A stretch of 19,711 nucleotides of DNA from CAYUCY01 sp964443525 (GCA_964443525.1 CAYUCY010000028.1:1-19711); one strand, 5' to 3'. Numbered from the stretch's first letter, positions 1 through 7,796 are shown. Notes: generated by a model not told the origin, from the letters alone. Numbers and translations: made by a program.

Positions 1-825
1 TCCTTTCTCAATATGATTGCCGTGAGTCAAGCTTTAAAACCAGCAGATCATGAACATCGATTCGGTCATGGAAAGATCGAAGCCATTGCAGCTCTCGGTC
101 AATCCGTTTTCATTGCGGGCTCTGCGGCTTGGCTTCTTTTTGAAGCGATTCACCGTTTTATCCATCCTCAAGTAGTCATCAGAACCGACATCGGTATTTT
201 CGTGATGATTTTGGCCATTGTCTTGACGGGTTTATTAATTTTATATCAAAACCATGTGGTTAAGCGCACGCGTTCGACGGCGATTTTAGCGGATTCCGTT
301 CACTACAGAAGCGATCTTTTAATAAACGGAAGTGTCATTGTATCATTAGGAGCTGGGTCTTATTTCGGATTTTTGTTTCTAGATCCGACGTTCGGGACCC
401 TGATCGCCTTTTATATTCTCTATACATCTTGGAAAATCGCGGCCCAAGCGTTTCATATGCTCATCGATCGGGAATTATCGAACAGAGAACGGGAAAGAAT
501 CCTTGAAATAGCCTTCTCTCATCCGGATGTCTTGGGATGCCATGATTTAAGAACGCGAACCGCGGGGAGCCAGGAATTTATTCAGTTGCATCTCGAAATG
601 AATGAAAAAATCACCCTTGAAAAGGCCCATACCATCTCTTTTGAAGTCACTCAGATGATTCTTAAAGACTTTCCGCATGCGGAAGTCCTGATCCATCAAG
701 ACCCCTATTACGAAAAAACAAAAGGCCTTAAGCGGCACGCTGGAGAGAGAATTGTGCCCAAATCTCTTCAAGAGCGAGAACCAAAGCATCAACCATATCC
801 TCCGTGTGAAGAGCGGAGGGAGTAA
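1..825 (+). CDS. Cation diffusion facilitator (FieF/CzcD-type) efflux transporter, 5'-truncated
   Basis: Inner-membrane divalent metal:proton antiporter of the cation diffusion facilitator family, expected to export Zn, Fe or similar ions. The frame is open to the window edge. The ATG at 13 is internal, because the protein there already runs into the loop motif HRFGHGKIEA that follows TM2; TM1-TM2 and their DxxxD half-site lie upstream of the window. What remains shows three or four hydrophobic helices. The TM5 metal site HxxxD falls in SVHYRSD (His codon at 301), the pattern of Zn/Fe-type members. The cytosolic C-terminal metal-binding domain ends near IHQDPYYEK. About 35 further residues, charged and proline-rich, are encoded in the region overlapping the 3' end of hemA on the other strand. 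The family is certain; metal specificity is not visible. Confidence 0.9.
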   Translation, partial: SFLNMIAVSQALKPADHEHRFGHGKIEAIAALGQSVFIAGSAAWLLFEAIHRFIHPQVVIRTDIGIFVMILAIVLTGLLILYQNHVVKRTRSTAILADSVHYRSDLLINGSVIVSLGAGSYFGFLFLDPTFGTLIAFYILYTSWKIAAQAFHMLIDRELSNRERERILEIAFSHPDVLGCHDLRTRTAGSQEFIQLHLEMNEKITLEKAHTISFEVTQMILKDFPHAEVLIHQDPYYEKTKGLKRHAGERIVPKSLQEREPKHQPYPPCEERRE

Positions 826-1939
826 GCCGCAACCGCTCTGTGCCGATGGGAACCGTCGGGTAATTGATGGGTTGGACGTAGATTTTATAGTCATCCAACA
901 AAAGTTGAGCGATACGCTTGCAAAGCTTGGCATCTCCGATAATGACGGGAACGATATGACTTTCACTTCTCAGATAGGGAATGGCCGTTTCCTCAAGCCT
1001 TTGCTTGAGGTAGGCGGCGTGACGCTGGTGATTTTCCCGTTCTCGGGTACTTGATTTCAAATGACGAACGCTTGCAACGGCACCGCAGGCAATGGCAGGC
1101 GGGATTGAGGTCGTGAAAATAAAGCCGGGTGCAAAACTTCTGACAAAATCAATCAGATCCTTATCTCCTGCAATATAGCCGCCGATCAGACCAATGGCTT
1201 TCCCGAGGGTCCCCTGAATAATATCCACCTGATCTGAAATGTTTCTCATTTGAGCGATGCCGCCTCCTTTAGAGCCGTACATCCCGACCCCGTGAACCTC
1301 ATCAAGATAGGTGATTGCATTAAATTCCTTGGCAATTTCGCAGATTTCTTTAATGGGTGCAATGTCTCCGTCCATGGAATAAATGGATTCGAAAGCAATC
1401 AATTTTGGCCGTGACTGGTCTGCTTGTTTGAGGAGCTCTCTCAGATGATCAACATCATTATGTTTGAAAATGACTTTTTCCGCTTTCGAATGGCGGATCC
1501 CCTCGATCATGGAAGCGTGATTGAACTCATCCGAGAAGATGAGGCAGCAAGGGAGCCGGCTTCCGAGCGTACCGAGCGTTGTTTGATTGGCAATGTAACC
1601 GGAGTTGAAAATGAGGGCAGCCTGTTTATCGTGGAGGTCCGCTAATTCTTCCTCTAAAAGGACATGTCCGTGATTCGTCCCCGAGATGTTTCGAGTACCG
1701 CCGGCACCGGCACCCTGATTGTGGATTGCTTCCGTCATAGCCTGAAGAACATGGGGGTTTTGCCCCATCCCCAGGTAATCATTGCTGCACCAGATAATAA
1801 TTTCTTCAATACCTCTTTCCGTGTGGCGGCGGGCATAGGGAAAGCGACCGACGCAGCGCTCGATATCTTGAAAGATGCGGTACCTGCCGTCATTTTTTAA
1901 TTGATGAAGGGCTTCTTGGAAAAAGCTCTTGTAGTTCAT
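728..1939 (-). CDS. hemA: 5-aminolevulinate synthase
   Basis: PLP enzyme that condenses glycine and succinyl-CoA to 5-aminolevulinate, the first step of heme synthesis by the C4 route used by Alphaproteobacteria and mitochondria. The 403 residues match the usual length of about 400. Visible landmarks: WCSNDYLGMG (about 50-59), the glycine-rich GAGAGGTRNISGT (76-88), YLDEVHGVGMYG (211-222, with the PLP-contacting Asp and His), and GTLGKAIG with the Schiff-base lysine at about 247. The C-terminus carries the ALAS-type LRLTPSALHT. The ATG at 1939 is the most upstream start; its Shine-Dalgarno (GAAGAAAG) is weak. It is convergent with the CDF gene and overlaps its last 98 bases, and divergent from xseA across about 98 bases. 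Nothing in the sequence shows heme regulation. Confidence 0.96.
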   Translation of the reverse strand: MNYKSFFQEALHQLKNDGRYRIFQDIERCVGRFPYARRHTERGIEEIIIWCSNDYLGMGQNPHVLQAMTEAIHNQGAGAGGTRNISGTNHGHVLLEEELADLHDKQAALIFNSGYIANQTTLGTLGSRLPCCLIFSDEFNHASMIEGIRHSKAEKVIFKHNDVDHLRELLKQADQSRPKLIAFESIYSMDGDIAPIKEICEIAKEFNAITYLDEVHGVGMYGSKGGGIAQMRNISDQVDIIQGTLGKAIGLIGGYIAGDKDLIDFVRSFAPGFIFTTSIPPAIACGAVASVRHLKSSTRERENHQRHAAYLKQRLEETAIPYLRSESHIVPVIIGDAKLCKRIAQLLLDDYKIYVQPINYPTVPIGTERLRLTPSALHTEDMVDALVLALEEIWAQFSLQRAA

Positions 1940-1957
1940 GGGACATGACTTTCTTCG

Positions 1958-1986
1958 TTGCGAAAAGAGACTGACTTCTTTTTAAT
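1958..1986 (+). promoter_or_regulatory. Possible sigma70-type promoter for xseA
   Basis: TTGCGA (1958-1963, 4/6 to TTGACA) and TTTAAT (1981-1986, 5/6 to TATAAT) are separated by 17 bases in the hemA-xseA divergent space, about 50 bases before the xseA start. Found by eye against a consensus; no experimental support. Such matches are not rare in AT-rich spacers. Confidence 0.3.
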
Positions 1987-2037
1987 ACAACAGATGCGCC
2001 CGGAAGGGAAAAGTTTTTAAACTAAGGTGTGAAAAAA

Positions 2038-3393
2038 ATGTCCGATGAGCGGGAAACTCTTACGGATCTGAGACCGACCTTCCGCGTCTCAGAAATTGCT
2101 CAGCATATCAAGATGACCCTCGAGGACCGATTTAATTTCATCCGGGTGAGGGGTGAAATCTCAAGTGCGAAGCATCACACCTCGGGTCACCTTTATTTTT
2201 CCCTGAAGGATGAGGCAGCCGTACTTGACGCTGTCTGTTGGAAAGGAACCGTTCAACGCTTACAAGCTAAGCCCCAAGATGGACTGGAAGTCATCTGTAC
2301 GGGTCGCATCACCACTTATCCCGGGCGATCCAAGTACCAGATGATCGTCGATCAAATGGAGCTTGCGGGGGAAGGAGCTCTCTTAAAACTTTTAGAAGCC
2401 CTTAAGAAAAAACTGGCTTCCGAAGGGATCTTTGACCTTGAGCGTAAAAAATCTCTTCCGTTTCTGCCTCGGATTATCGGGGTCGTGACTTCACCCACGG
2501 GGGCTGTCATCAGGGATATGTTGCACCGTCTTGAGGACAGAATGCCGACCCGTGTTTTGCTTTGGCCCGTCCTCGTGCAGGGAGAAGGTGCTGCTGATCA
2601 AATCGCCCGGGCCATTGAGGGCTTTAATACATTGAAAGAAAATCGGCCGGATCTTCTGATCATCGCACGCGGGGGCGGTAGTTTGGAGGATCTGTGGGCG
2701 TTTAATGAAGAAAAGGTGGTTCGGGCTGCAGCTGCTTCCTCCATCCCTCTCATCTCTGCCGTCGGACATGAGACGGACACGACCCTGATCGATTACGTTG
2801 CCGATTGGCGAGCCCCTACACCGACAGCTGCGGCCGAGAAGGCAGTGCCTGTAAAGGCGGAGTTGCTTGCTGTTATTGCTTCTCTAAAATCTCGAGGGGG
2901 CGGAGCTTTAGGGCGTCTTTTGGAAGAACGGGAGCTCCGCTTTGATGATTGGTCCGAGCGCTTTTTTAATGCCGGCCTTGCCTACGTGCGTCAAAAGGAC
3001 GGGTTTCTCCGAGAGTTAGGCATTCGGTTGCGTCATCCTCGCCAACTCCTGGATCAGGCGGAGCTGGTTCTTCACAATCTTTTGAGACGTCTTGGCTTTT
3101 CTATGGAAACTTATCTCCGTGCCCGAGAAGAGAAAATCTTTCATCTCTCGCAACTGCTTAAAAGTTATTCTTTTGAAGGAACTCTCCAGAGAGGATTTGC
3201 TCTTGTGAGAGATGAAAAGAGTCGTCTCATCTCGCGGGCCGCACAAACGGGACCGGATCAGCTTCTTCGGCTTCAGTTTCAGGACGGCTCTCTCCGGGTT
3301 CGTACTGAAGGCAAGTCCCCTCCTTCAAAAAGACAATCTTCTAAAAAAGAAAACAATCCCCGAACTCAACCCGAACTTCCGTTTTTCAAATAA
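2038..3393 (+). CDS. xseA: Exodeoxyribonuclease VII large subunit
   Basis: Large subunit of exonuclease VII, which with several XseB subunits degrades single-stranded DNA to short oligonucleotides during repair. An N-terminal OB-fold (about 12-105, with RVRGEIS and SGHLYFSLKD) is followed by the catalytic domain with GVVTSPTGAVIRDMLHR, RGGGSLEDLW (about 211-220) and SAVGHETDTTLID (about 240-252), then a helical region and a lysine-rich tail. I prefer ATG 2038 because an AAGG at 2024-2027 sits 10 bases upstream. An in-frame GTG at 2029 would add three residues but leaves almost no room for that site. The length (451 residues) is normal and the sequence closely follows alphaproteobacterial XseA. 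No xseB is present in the window. Confidence 0.96.
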   Translation: MSDERETLTDLRPTFRVSEIAQHIKMTLEDRFNFIRVRGEISSAKHHTSGHLYFSLKDEAAVLDAVCWKGTVQRLQAKPQDGLEVICTGRITTYPGRSKYQMIVDQMELAGEGALLKLLEALKKKLASEGIFDLERKKSLPFLPRIIGVVTSPTGAVIRDMLHRLEDRMPTRVLLWPVLVQGEGAADQIARAIEGFNTLKENRPDLLIIARGGGSLEDLWAFNEEKVVRAAAASSIPLISAVGHETDTTLIDYVADWRAPTPTAAAEKAVPVKAELLAVIASLKSRGGGALGRLLEERELRFDDWSERFFNAGLAYVRQKDGFLRELGIRLRHPRQLLDQAELVLHNLLRRLGFSMETYLRAREEKIFHLSQLLKSYSFEGTLQRGFALVRDEKSRLISRAAQTGPDQLLRLQFQDGSLRVRTEGKSPPSKRQSSKKENNPRTQPELPFFK

Positions 3394-3474
3394 AGCTTTT
3401 TATTGAGTTTTGAGGGGAGAACTGCTAGGGTAAGCGAGGCTGATGAAGGACTTTAATTAAGGCCGTATAAATAA

Positions 3475-4335
3475 ATGACATTTTTATTTTCACAAGATAA
3501 AACGATTTCTTCTTCAAACATTGACGTGACCCTCGATACTTTTATGGAAGAGGTGATCGAGGCATCTAAAAAGCAGCTCGTTCTCATTGATTTTTGGGCT
3601 GAGTGGTGTGGACCCTGTAAGCAACTAACACCCGTTCTTGAAAAAGTCATCTCAGAGGAACACGGTGCCGTCAAATTTGTCAAGATCAATGCAGATCAAA
3701 GCCCCGAGCTCGTCCAACAATTTCGAATCCAATCTCTTCCCACAGTGATTATTGTCAAAGACGGAAAGCCTGTCTCAGGCTTTGCAGGATTGACGACTGC
3801 TTCGAAGCTGAAAGCACTTCTGGCCAAACTCAAGGGGGAAAGAATTTCCGCGTTCGCGGATGTATTAGAAATGGCTAAAGAAGCCAGAGCCCAGGGAGAC
3901 GTCGCAACGGCCTTTCAGCTTTATGCTCAAGTTTTACAGCAGGACCCCCATGTCTTGGAGGCAGCTTTAGGTCTCATCGAGGTGTATTTGGAAATGGGCG
4001 ACTTTGAAAAGGCGCAAGGGTTATTCGAGAAGCTTCCCGACCAAATGAAGAGCTCTCCCGAAGCCCATCCTTTGACGTCGCTGCTTCAGTTGAGGAGAGA
4101 AATGGACTCCCCTGCTTTTCAGAAAAATCCGGCCTCCGTTCGGGAAGCTTACGCCTTATTTCTTAAAGGAACCCGTGGAGAAGCCCTGGAGTTCCTTTTG
4201 GAATCCATCCGCACTTCGCAGAGCGAAGAAAGGGAAGTATTAAAAAGTTCACTCTTCAAACTCTTTGAGTGTTTAGGGTATGCTCATCCGATAACCATCG
4301 ATATGCGAAAAAAACTCTCGAGGATTCTTTTTTAA
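3475..4335 (+). CDS. cnoX: CnoX-like thioredoxin/TPR protein (YbbN family chaperedoxin)
   Basis: A thioredoxin domain (about 16-115) is fused to TPR-type helical repeats (about 118-286), the CnoX/YbbN layout. Family members hold unfolded or oxidised proteins and hand them to GroEL/ES or DnaK. The active site WCGPC (44-48) is intact, with the expected cis-proline in SLPT (about P89), so this member should be redox active, as described for Caulobacter CnoX and unlike E. coli YbbN, which lacks the first active-site cysteine. No signal peptide, so cytosolic. The ATG at 3475 has AAGG 12 bases upstream; an AT-rich TATAAA just before the ATG is too close to be a -10 box for it. The stop TAA overlaps the ATG of the LON-domain gene, implying translational coupling. 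Confidence 0.88.
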   Translation: MTFLFSQDKTISSSNIDVTLDTFMEEVIEASKKQLVLIDFWAEWCGPCKQLTPVLEKVISEEHGAVKFVKINADQSPELVQQFRIQSLPTVIIVKDGKPVSGFAGLTTASKLKALLAKLKGERISAFADVLEMAKEARAQGDVATAFQLYAQVLQQDPHVLEAALGLIEVYLEMGDFEKAQGLFEKLPDQMKSSPEAHPLTSLLQLRREMDSPAFQKNPASVREAYALFLKGTRGEALEFLLESIRTSQSEEREVLKSSLFKLFECLGYAHPITIDMRKKLSRILF

Positions 4336-4997
4336 TGAATCGAAAACCAATGAAAGAAAAGCTTGTTCTCTTTCCTAAAGAAGTACCGATCTTTGATTTG
4401 AGTGGGCTCGTTTTGTTGCCTCAGGGGCACTTGCCTCTTCAGGTGACGGAGCCTCCTTACATTCGTCTTGTCGATCATGCTCTAAGGCATGACCGATATG
4501 TGGGGATTGTGCAGTCCAAGGGAAAGACCAGCAAAGAAGAGAGGAGTCCTCTTTTTGAAACAGGGTGTCTTGGAAAAATCACAACGTTTTCAGAATCCGA
4601 TACCGGCTCTTATGTGCTTGTGATCTCTGGACTTGTTCGCTTTCGAGTCATCGAGGAATTGCCGAAGATGCTTGATTTCAGACGTGTTCTTGTTTCGTAT
4701 GAGTCTTATCTTCACGATTACCTGGATCAGGGGCAAGTTAGTTTTGAAAGAGAGCGTCTTCTTGAGCTCTTGAAAGTTTACTTTACGACGAATCGTATTC
4801 AAGCCAACTGGGATGAAATTCAAACAGTTCCCGATGAAAAGCTCATCACCAGCCTTACTATGATTTGTCCGTTTAATCCGTCTGAAAAACAGGCTCTCCT
4901 TGAGTCTCCGACAACGGCCGAACGGTGCCGAATGATGACGGCGCTGCTCGAGATGGCTTTCATCAAGCACCAATCAACTTCATGGCTCAAACATTAA
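4335..4997 (+). CDS. LON N-terminal (substrate-binding) domain protein without protease
   Basis: A stand-alone protein of 220 residues matching the N-terminal substrate-recognition domain of Lon (PF02190-type), with no ATPase or peptidase domain. Its opening (VPIFDLSGLVLLPQGHLPLQVTEP) is the usual Lon-N start, followed by a helical segment ending near 215. The frame is open from 4269, but that extension lies inside the TPR gene. ATG 4335 forms a TAATG overlap with the preceding stop and places the domain correctly, so I use it. Such proteins sit between a CnoX-like gene and a Trm112-like gene in many Alphaproteobacteria. The function is unproven; an adaptor or holdase role is inference from fold and neighbours. 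Confidence 0.85.
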   Translation: MNRKPMKEKLVLFPKEVPIFDLSGLVLLPQGHLPLQVTEPPYIRLVDHALRHDRYVGIVQSKGKTSKEERSPLFETGCLGKITTFSESDTGSYVLVISGLVRFRVIEELPKMLDFRRVLVSYESYLHDYLDQGQVSFERERLLELLKVYFTTNRIQANWDEIQTVPDEKLITSLTMICPFNPSEKQALLESPTTAERCRMMTALLEMAFIKHQSTSWLKH

Positions 4998-5013
4998 AAG
5001 AAAGGATGTTCCG

Positions 5014-5199
5014 ATGGCCCAGGTAAAAATTACAGTTGACCCAAAACTTCTCGAAATGTTGGTGTGTCCCCAAACAAAAGGGCCTCTGACGTATGACGGC
5101 GAAGCGCAGGAGCTCATCAGCAAACAGGCAAAACTCGCCTATCCGATCAGGGACGGGATTCCCATTATGCTGGTGGACGAAGCGCGTCGTCTTGATTGA
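5014..5199 (+). CDS. Trm112-like small protein (UPF0434/YcaR family)
   Basis: A 61-residue protein matching the Trm112/YcaR family: LLEMLVCPQTKGPLTYD near the N-terminus and YPIRDGIPIMLVDEAR at the C-terminus. Eukaryotic and archaeal Trm112 proteins bind and activate methyltransferases that act on tRNA, rRNA and release factors; the bacterial role is less defined. Only one cysteine is seen in the fold's usual zinc knuckle, as is common in bacterial members. The start at 5014 has AAAGGA at 5001-5006, 7 bases upstream. It follows the LON-domain stop by 16 bases, so it is probably the last gene of the CnoX-LON-Trm112 unit, and it is convergent with trmN6. Confidence 0.88.
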   Translation: MAQVKITVDPKLLEMLVCPQTKGPLTYDGEAQELISKQAKLAYPIRDGIPIMLVDEARRLD

Positions 5200-5206
5200 G
5201 TCTTTT

Positions 5207-5944
5207 TTAAGCGACGAAGATTGCTTTTCCTTCTCTGAGGACGGCTTGAGCTTCTTCCGTCGCACAGCCGTCCTCCTCATGCAGCAGCATTCCTTGACAA
5301 AGTTTTAAGGGACCCGCGACATTTTTCTGAGCCTGAATCAGGACCCTTTTTGCAGCCTTTCCGATTCCTGGCCAAAGAGGATAAAGAGAAATATTTCCGA
5401 ATTTTCCTTGAAGAAGTGCAAGAATCTCATCCAACCGGTCGGCTCTGTGAATCATATGAAGGAACCCCTGCGGGCGGGCCATCAGATGAGCGAAATGGAG
5501 CCATTCCTGAAGACTTCCCTCCGTCTCCGCATTGGCTGTTGCTTTGACCTTGTTTTTGGAAACCGTTGATTTGGCCGGCTGGTTATAAGGCGGATTAACC
5601 ATCACATGATCAAAAGACCCGGCTGCAAGACGCGGCGGGAGGTGACGCATATCCCCTTGAAGAACCTCAAGGTGATCCTCCAACCGATTATCCTTGATGT
5701 TTTGTTGAGCGAGACGCACCAGATCCCGCTGAAGCTCGAGACCTACCATCCGAACGTCTTTTACGCGTTTTGCGAGACACAGCAGGGCTGCTCCCACACC
5801 GCACCCGACTTCGAGGACGGTCTGACCGGCCTCGGGCGACAAAGTGGCTGCCAAAAAAATGGGGTCGATTGCAACCCGATATCCTTCTTTGAGTTGATGT
5901 AAAATGACTTTACCATTCAGCAACGTATCGGTTGTCGAAATCAT
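5207..5944 (-). CDS. trmN6: tRNA1(Val) N6-adenine methyltransferase-like protein
   Basis: Class I SAM-dependent methyltransferase of 245 residues. The SAM-binding motif LEVGCGVGAALL lies at about 44-55, followed by an acidic residue ending the next strand (VGLE). The catalytic NPPY at 117-120 is typical of enzymes that methylate the exocyclic amine of adenine or guanine. The N-terminal DTLLNGKVILHQ...GYRVAIDPIFLAA is the TrmN6/YfiC signature, whose E. coli member modifies A37 of tRNA1(Val). It is divergent from the polyprenyl synthase gene, an arrangement seen in other Alphaproteobacteria. The exact target base is inferred from family; another N6-adenine or rRNA target is possible. Confidence 0.85.
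   Translation of the reverse strand: MISTTDTLLNGKVILHQLKEGYRVAIDPIFLAATLSPEAGQTVLEVGCGVGAALLCLAKRVKDVRMVGLELQRDLVRLAQQNIKDNRLEDHLEVLQGDMRHLPPRLAAGSFDHVMVNPPYNQPAKSTVSKNKVKATANAETEGSLQEWLHFAHLMARPQGFLHMIHRADRLDEILALLQGKFGNISLYPLWPGIGKAAKRVLIQAQKNVAGPLKLCQGMLLHEEDGCATEEAQAVLREGKAIFVA
5209..5230 (+). terminator. Weak hairpin after the Trm112-like gene, possible terminator
   Basis: AAGCGA (5209-5214) can pair with TTGCTT (one G-T pair) around a 6-base loop, followed by a T-rich run. It starts 9 bases after the Trm112 stop, but it lies in the 3' coding end of trmN6 and has only two G-C pairs, so coincidence is quite possible. Confidence 0.15.
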
Positions 5945-6061
5945 CGTTTTCCTGCTATACCTTAGACCAATATTTAAAGCACCACGTCATCATGGCGGTA
6001 GCATAGATGGATTTGGGGAAAATGAGAAGGCCCAATTCGTAAGAAAACGAGAGATCAACAG

Positions 6062-7069
6062 ATGCCTCAGACACTTCAAAAGTCCACTGCCGACACTCCT
6101 CCCTCTCTCGATGATCTATACGAACTTGTCAAGGATGATTTAGGGCGGGTCAATCAGCTCATTCTTGATCGAATGGAAAGCCAAGTGCCTTTAATACCTG
6201 CTCTCGCAGGCCATTTGGTTGCCTCCGGAGGGAAACGTTTGAGGCCCTTACTAACCTTGGCTTCTGCACGACTTTGCGGATATAAGGGAGAAAAACATAT
6301 CGCCCTTGCGGCATGCGTCGAGTTTATACATACGGCGACCCTTCTGCACGATGATGTCGTCGATGAGAGCACGTTGAGGCGCGGTAAAGCTTCCGCTAAT
6401 GCGCTGTGGGGAAATCAGGCAAGCGTTCTTGTGGGTGATTTCCTCTTCAGTCGGTCTTTCCAGCTCATGGTAGAGCAAGGATCTCTCGAAGTTCTTGAGA
6501 TTTTGGCCAAAGCATCCGCAACCATCTCGGAAGGAGAAGTCCTCCAGTTGACGGCTTCCCATAGCCTCGATTTGAGTCGGGGTCAATATTTAGAGGTCGT
6601 CGCGTCCAAGACGGCCGCACTTTTTGAAGCTGCTTGCGAAATCGTGCCCGTTTTACAAAATGCGCCTGCCTCTCAAAGGAAAGCTCTCGCCGCCTACGGT
6701 CTGTCCATCGGTATCGCCTTTCAGTTAATGGATGATGTTCTCGATTATTCAGCGTCCCAAGAAAAACTAGGCAAGACTATCGGAGACGACTTGCGGGAAG
6801 GAAAAATTACCTTGCCCGTCATTCTCGCCTATGAAGCGGGAGGATCGGATGAAAAGAATCTTTGGCAGCGCCTCTTTGAGGATCGGGGAGAAGAGGCTCT
6901 TAAAATCGCGTGTTCCCTTTTGCAAAAACACGGTGCCTTAAATAGTGCCGTGAAGGAAGCAAATCGTTATGTTCAGGAGGCCATACGAGTCCTTGAAACC
7001 TTTGACCCTTCTTCTTGTCGCGAAGCCCTTCGTCAGGTCGCTCTTTTCGTGACGGCTCGCGGGTATTAA
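6062..7069 (+). CDS. ispB: Polyprenyl diphosphate synthase (octaprenyl/decaprenyl type)
   Basis: Trans-prenyltransferase that extends farnesyl diphosphate with isopentenyl diphosphate to make the ubiquinone side chain. The 335 residues match long-chain synthases. Seen: GGKRLRP (57-63), the first aspartate-rich motif DDVVD (97-101) with ESTLRRG after it, and the second DDVLD (224-228) followed by GKTIGDDLREGKITLP. The absence of bulky aromatic residues immediately before the first motif (TATLLHDD) fits a long product, but the chain length (8 or 10 units) cannot be read from sequence. The ATG at 6062 has only a poor upstream GAGAG. It is divergent from trmN6 across 117 bases. Confidence 0.93.
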   Translation: MPQTLQKSTADTPPSLDDLYELVKDDLGRVNQLILDRMESQVPLIPALAGHLVASGGKRLRPLLTLASARLCGYKGEKHIALAACVEFIHTATLLHDDVVDESTLRRGKASANALWGNQASVLVGDFLFSRSFQLMVEQGSLEVLEILAKASATISEGEVLQLTASHSLDLSRGQYLEVVASKTAALFEAACEIVPVLQNAPASQRKALAAYGLSIGIAFQLMDDVLDYSASQEKLGKTIGDDLREGKITLPVILAYEAGGSDEKNLWQRLFEDRGEEALKIACSLLQKHGALNSAVKEANRYVQEAIRVLETFDPSSCREALRQVALFVTARGY

Positions 7070-7082
7070 CCCTGCTTCTTGT

Positions 7083-7112
7083 TTGTAAGAGTCTCTGGAA
7101 ATTCGATACAGT
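7083..7112 (+). promoter_or_regulatory. Possible promoter for the small exported protein
   Basis: TTGTAA (7083-7088) and TACAGT (7107-7112), each 4/6 to the sigma70 boxes, are 18 bases apart and end about 35 bases before the TTG start. A weak by-eye match in a short AT-rich spacer after ispB. Confidence 0.2.
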
Positions 7113-7146
7113 GATATATGGAGCATTTTTTATTTAGGAACATTTT

Positions 7147-7599
7147 TTGCGATCTGTCTTTTTTGTTCTTCTTTTTCTGAGTGCTTCTTCGATTCTTGAA
7201 GCCTCATTTCAAGAGAGCATCTCCAAGTGTTTAAGAGAGGAAGGCCGCTGCGCGGTCCCTGAGATCACTTATACCCAAATAAAAGAAGCCGGCCTTCTGA
7301 ATAAGCGTTGGGGCGTTCTAACCCTTGAAGGGGAGGCTTGGCATTTCCATTGGCATATCGATCAAGAAAAACGAATCGAGATCCTTTTCCCGCCGGAGCG
7401 ATTTTTTTATGAAGTTATCTGTGTAGATACCATGCACCTCAAAGATAGTGGTGCTTGCAACACCAGATTCGCTGCTTTTGAAATTTGTCCCGTTCCCTAT
7501 TCGGGAAAGGAGGTCGACCGACAAAAAGGCGCTATCTGTGCCATCTTCTATACCTTTTACCTTGCCCAGCTGGCTTTCTGTCGCATCGGTCATAATTAA
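7147..7599 (+). CDS. Unrecognised small exported cysteine-rich protein, TTG start
   Basis: I do not recognise this 150-residue protein. It opens with a probable signal peptide: MRSVFFVLLFLSASS is basic then strongly hydrophobic, with possible cleavage after LEA near residue 19. The mature part has seven cysteines (about 28, 35, 92, 104, 114, 131, 145) and a histidine-rich WHFHWHID at about 65-72. The start codon is TTG 7147: a stop lies at 7135-7137, no ATG or GTG occurs between, and AGGA (7136-7139) sits 7 bases upstream. The last third is of unusual composition and is covered on the opposite strand by a 113-codon open frame, so the C-terminal half is less certain. Its neighbours (ispB, tRNA-fMet) say nothing of its job. 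A periplasmic or surface protein with disulfides is inference. Confidence 0.55.
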   Translation: MRSVFFVLLFLSASSILEASFQESISKCLREEGRCAVPEITYTQIKEAGLLNKRWGVLTLEGEAWHFHWHIDQEKRIEILFPPERFFYEVICVDTMHLKDSGACNTRFAAFEICPVPYSGKEVDRQKGAICAIFYTFYLAQLAFCRIGHN

Positions 7600-7716
7600 A
7601 TGTGGGAGAAACCTTATAAAGAAATGAGCCACATAAATGTCTAGATTTTTGGGTAGCATTAGGTAATTAAATTTTTTATTCGACTATAGAGCTTAGAAAA
7701 AGGAAATTTGATTTTC

Positions 7717-7796
<80 letters not shown>

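Noticed and set aside
13..15. ATG at 13 as the true start of the CDF transporter
   Set aside because: The frame is open to base 1, and the protein at this point is already past TM2, so the gene begins upstream of the window.
4269..4334. 22-residue extension of the LON-domain frame
   Set aside because: It lies inside the TPR coding region, lacks a Shine-Dalgarno, and the TAATG start at 4335 fits the domain better.
7600..7634. Inverted repeat ATGTGG/CCACAT after the exported protein gene
   Set aside because: A 6-base stem with a loop of about 23 bases and no T-run directly after is not a convincing terminator.
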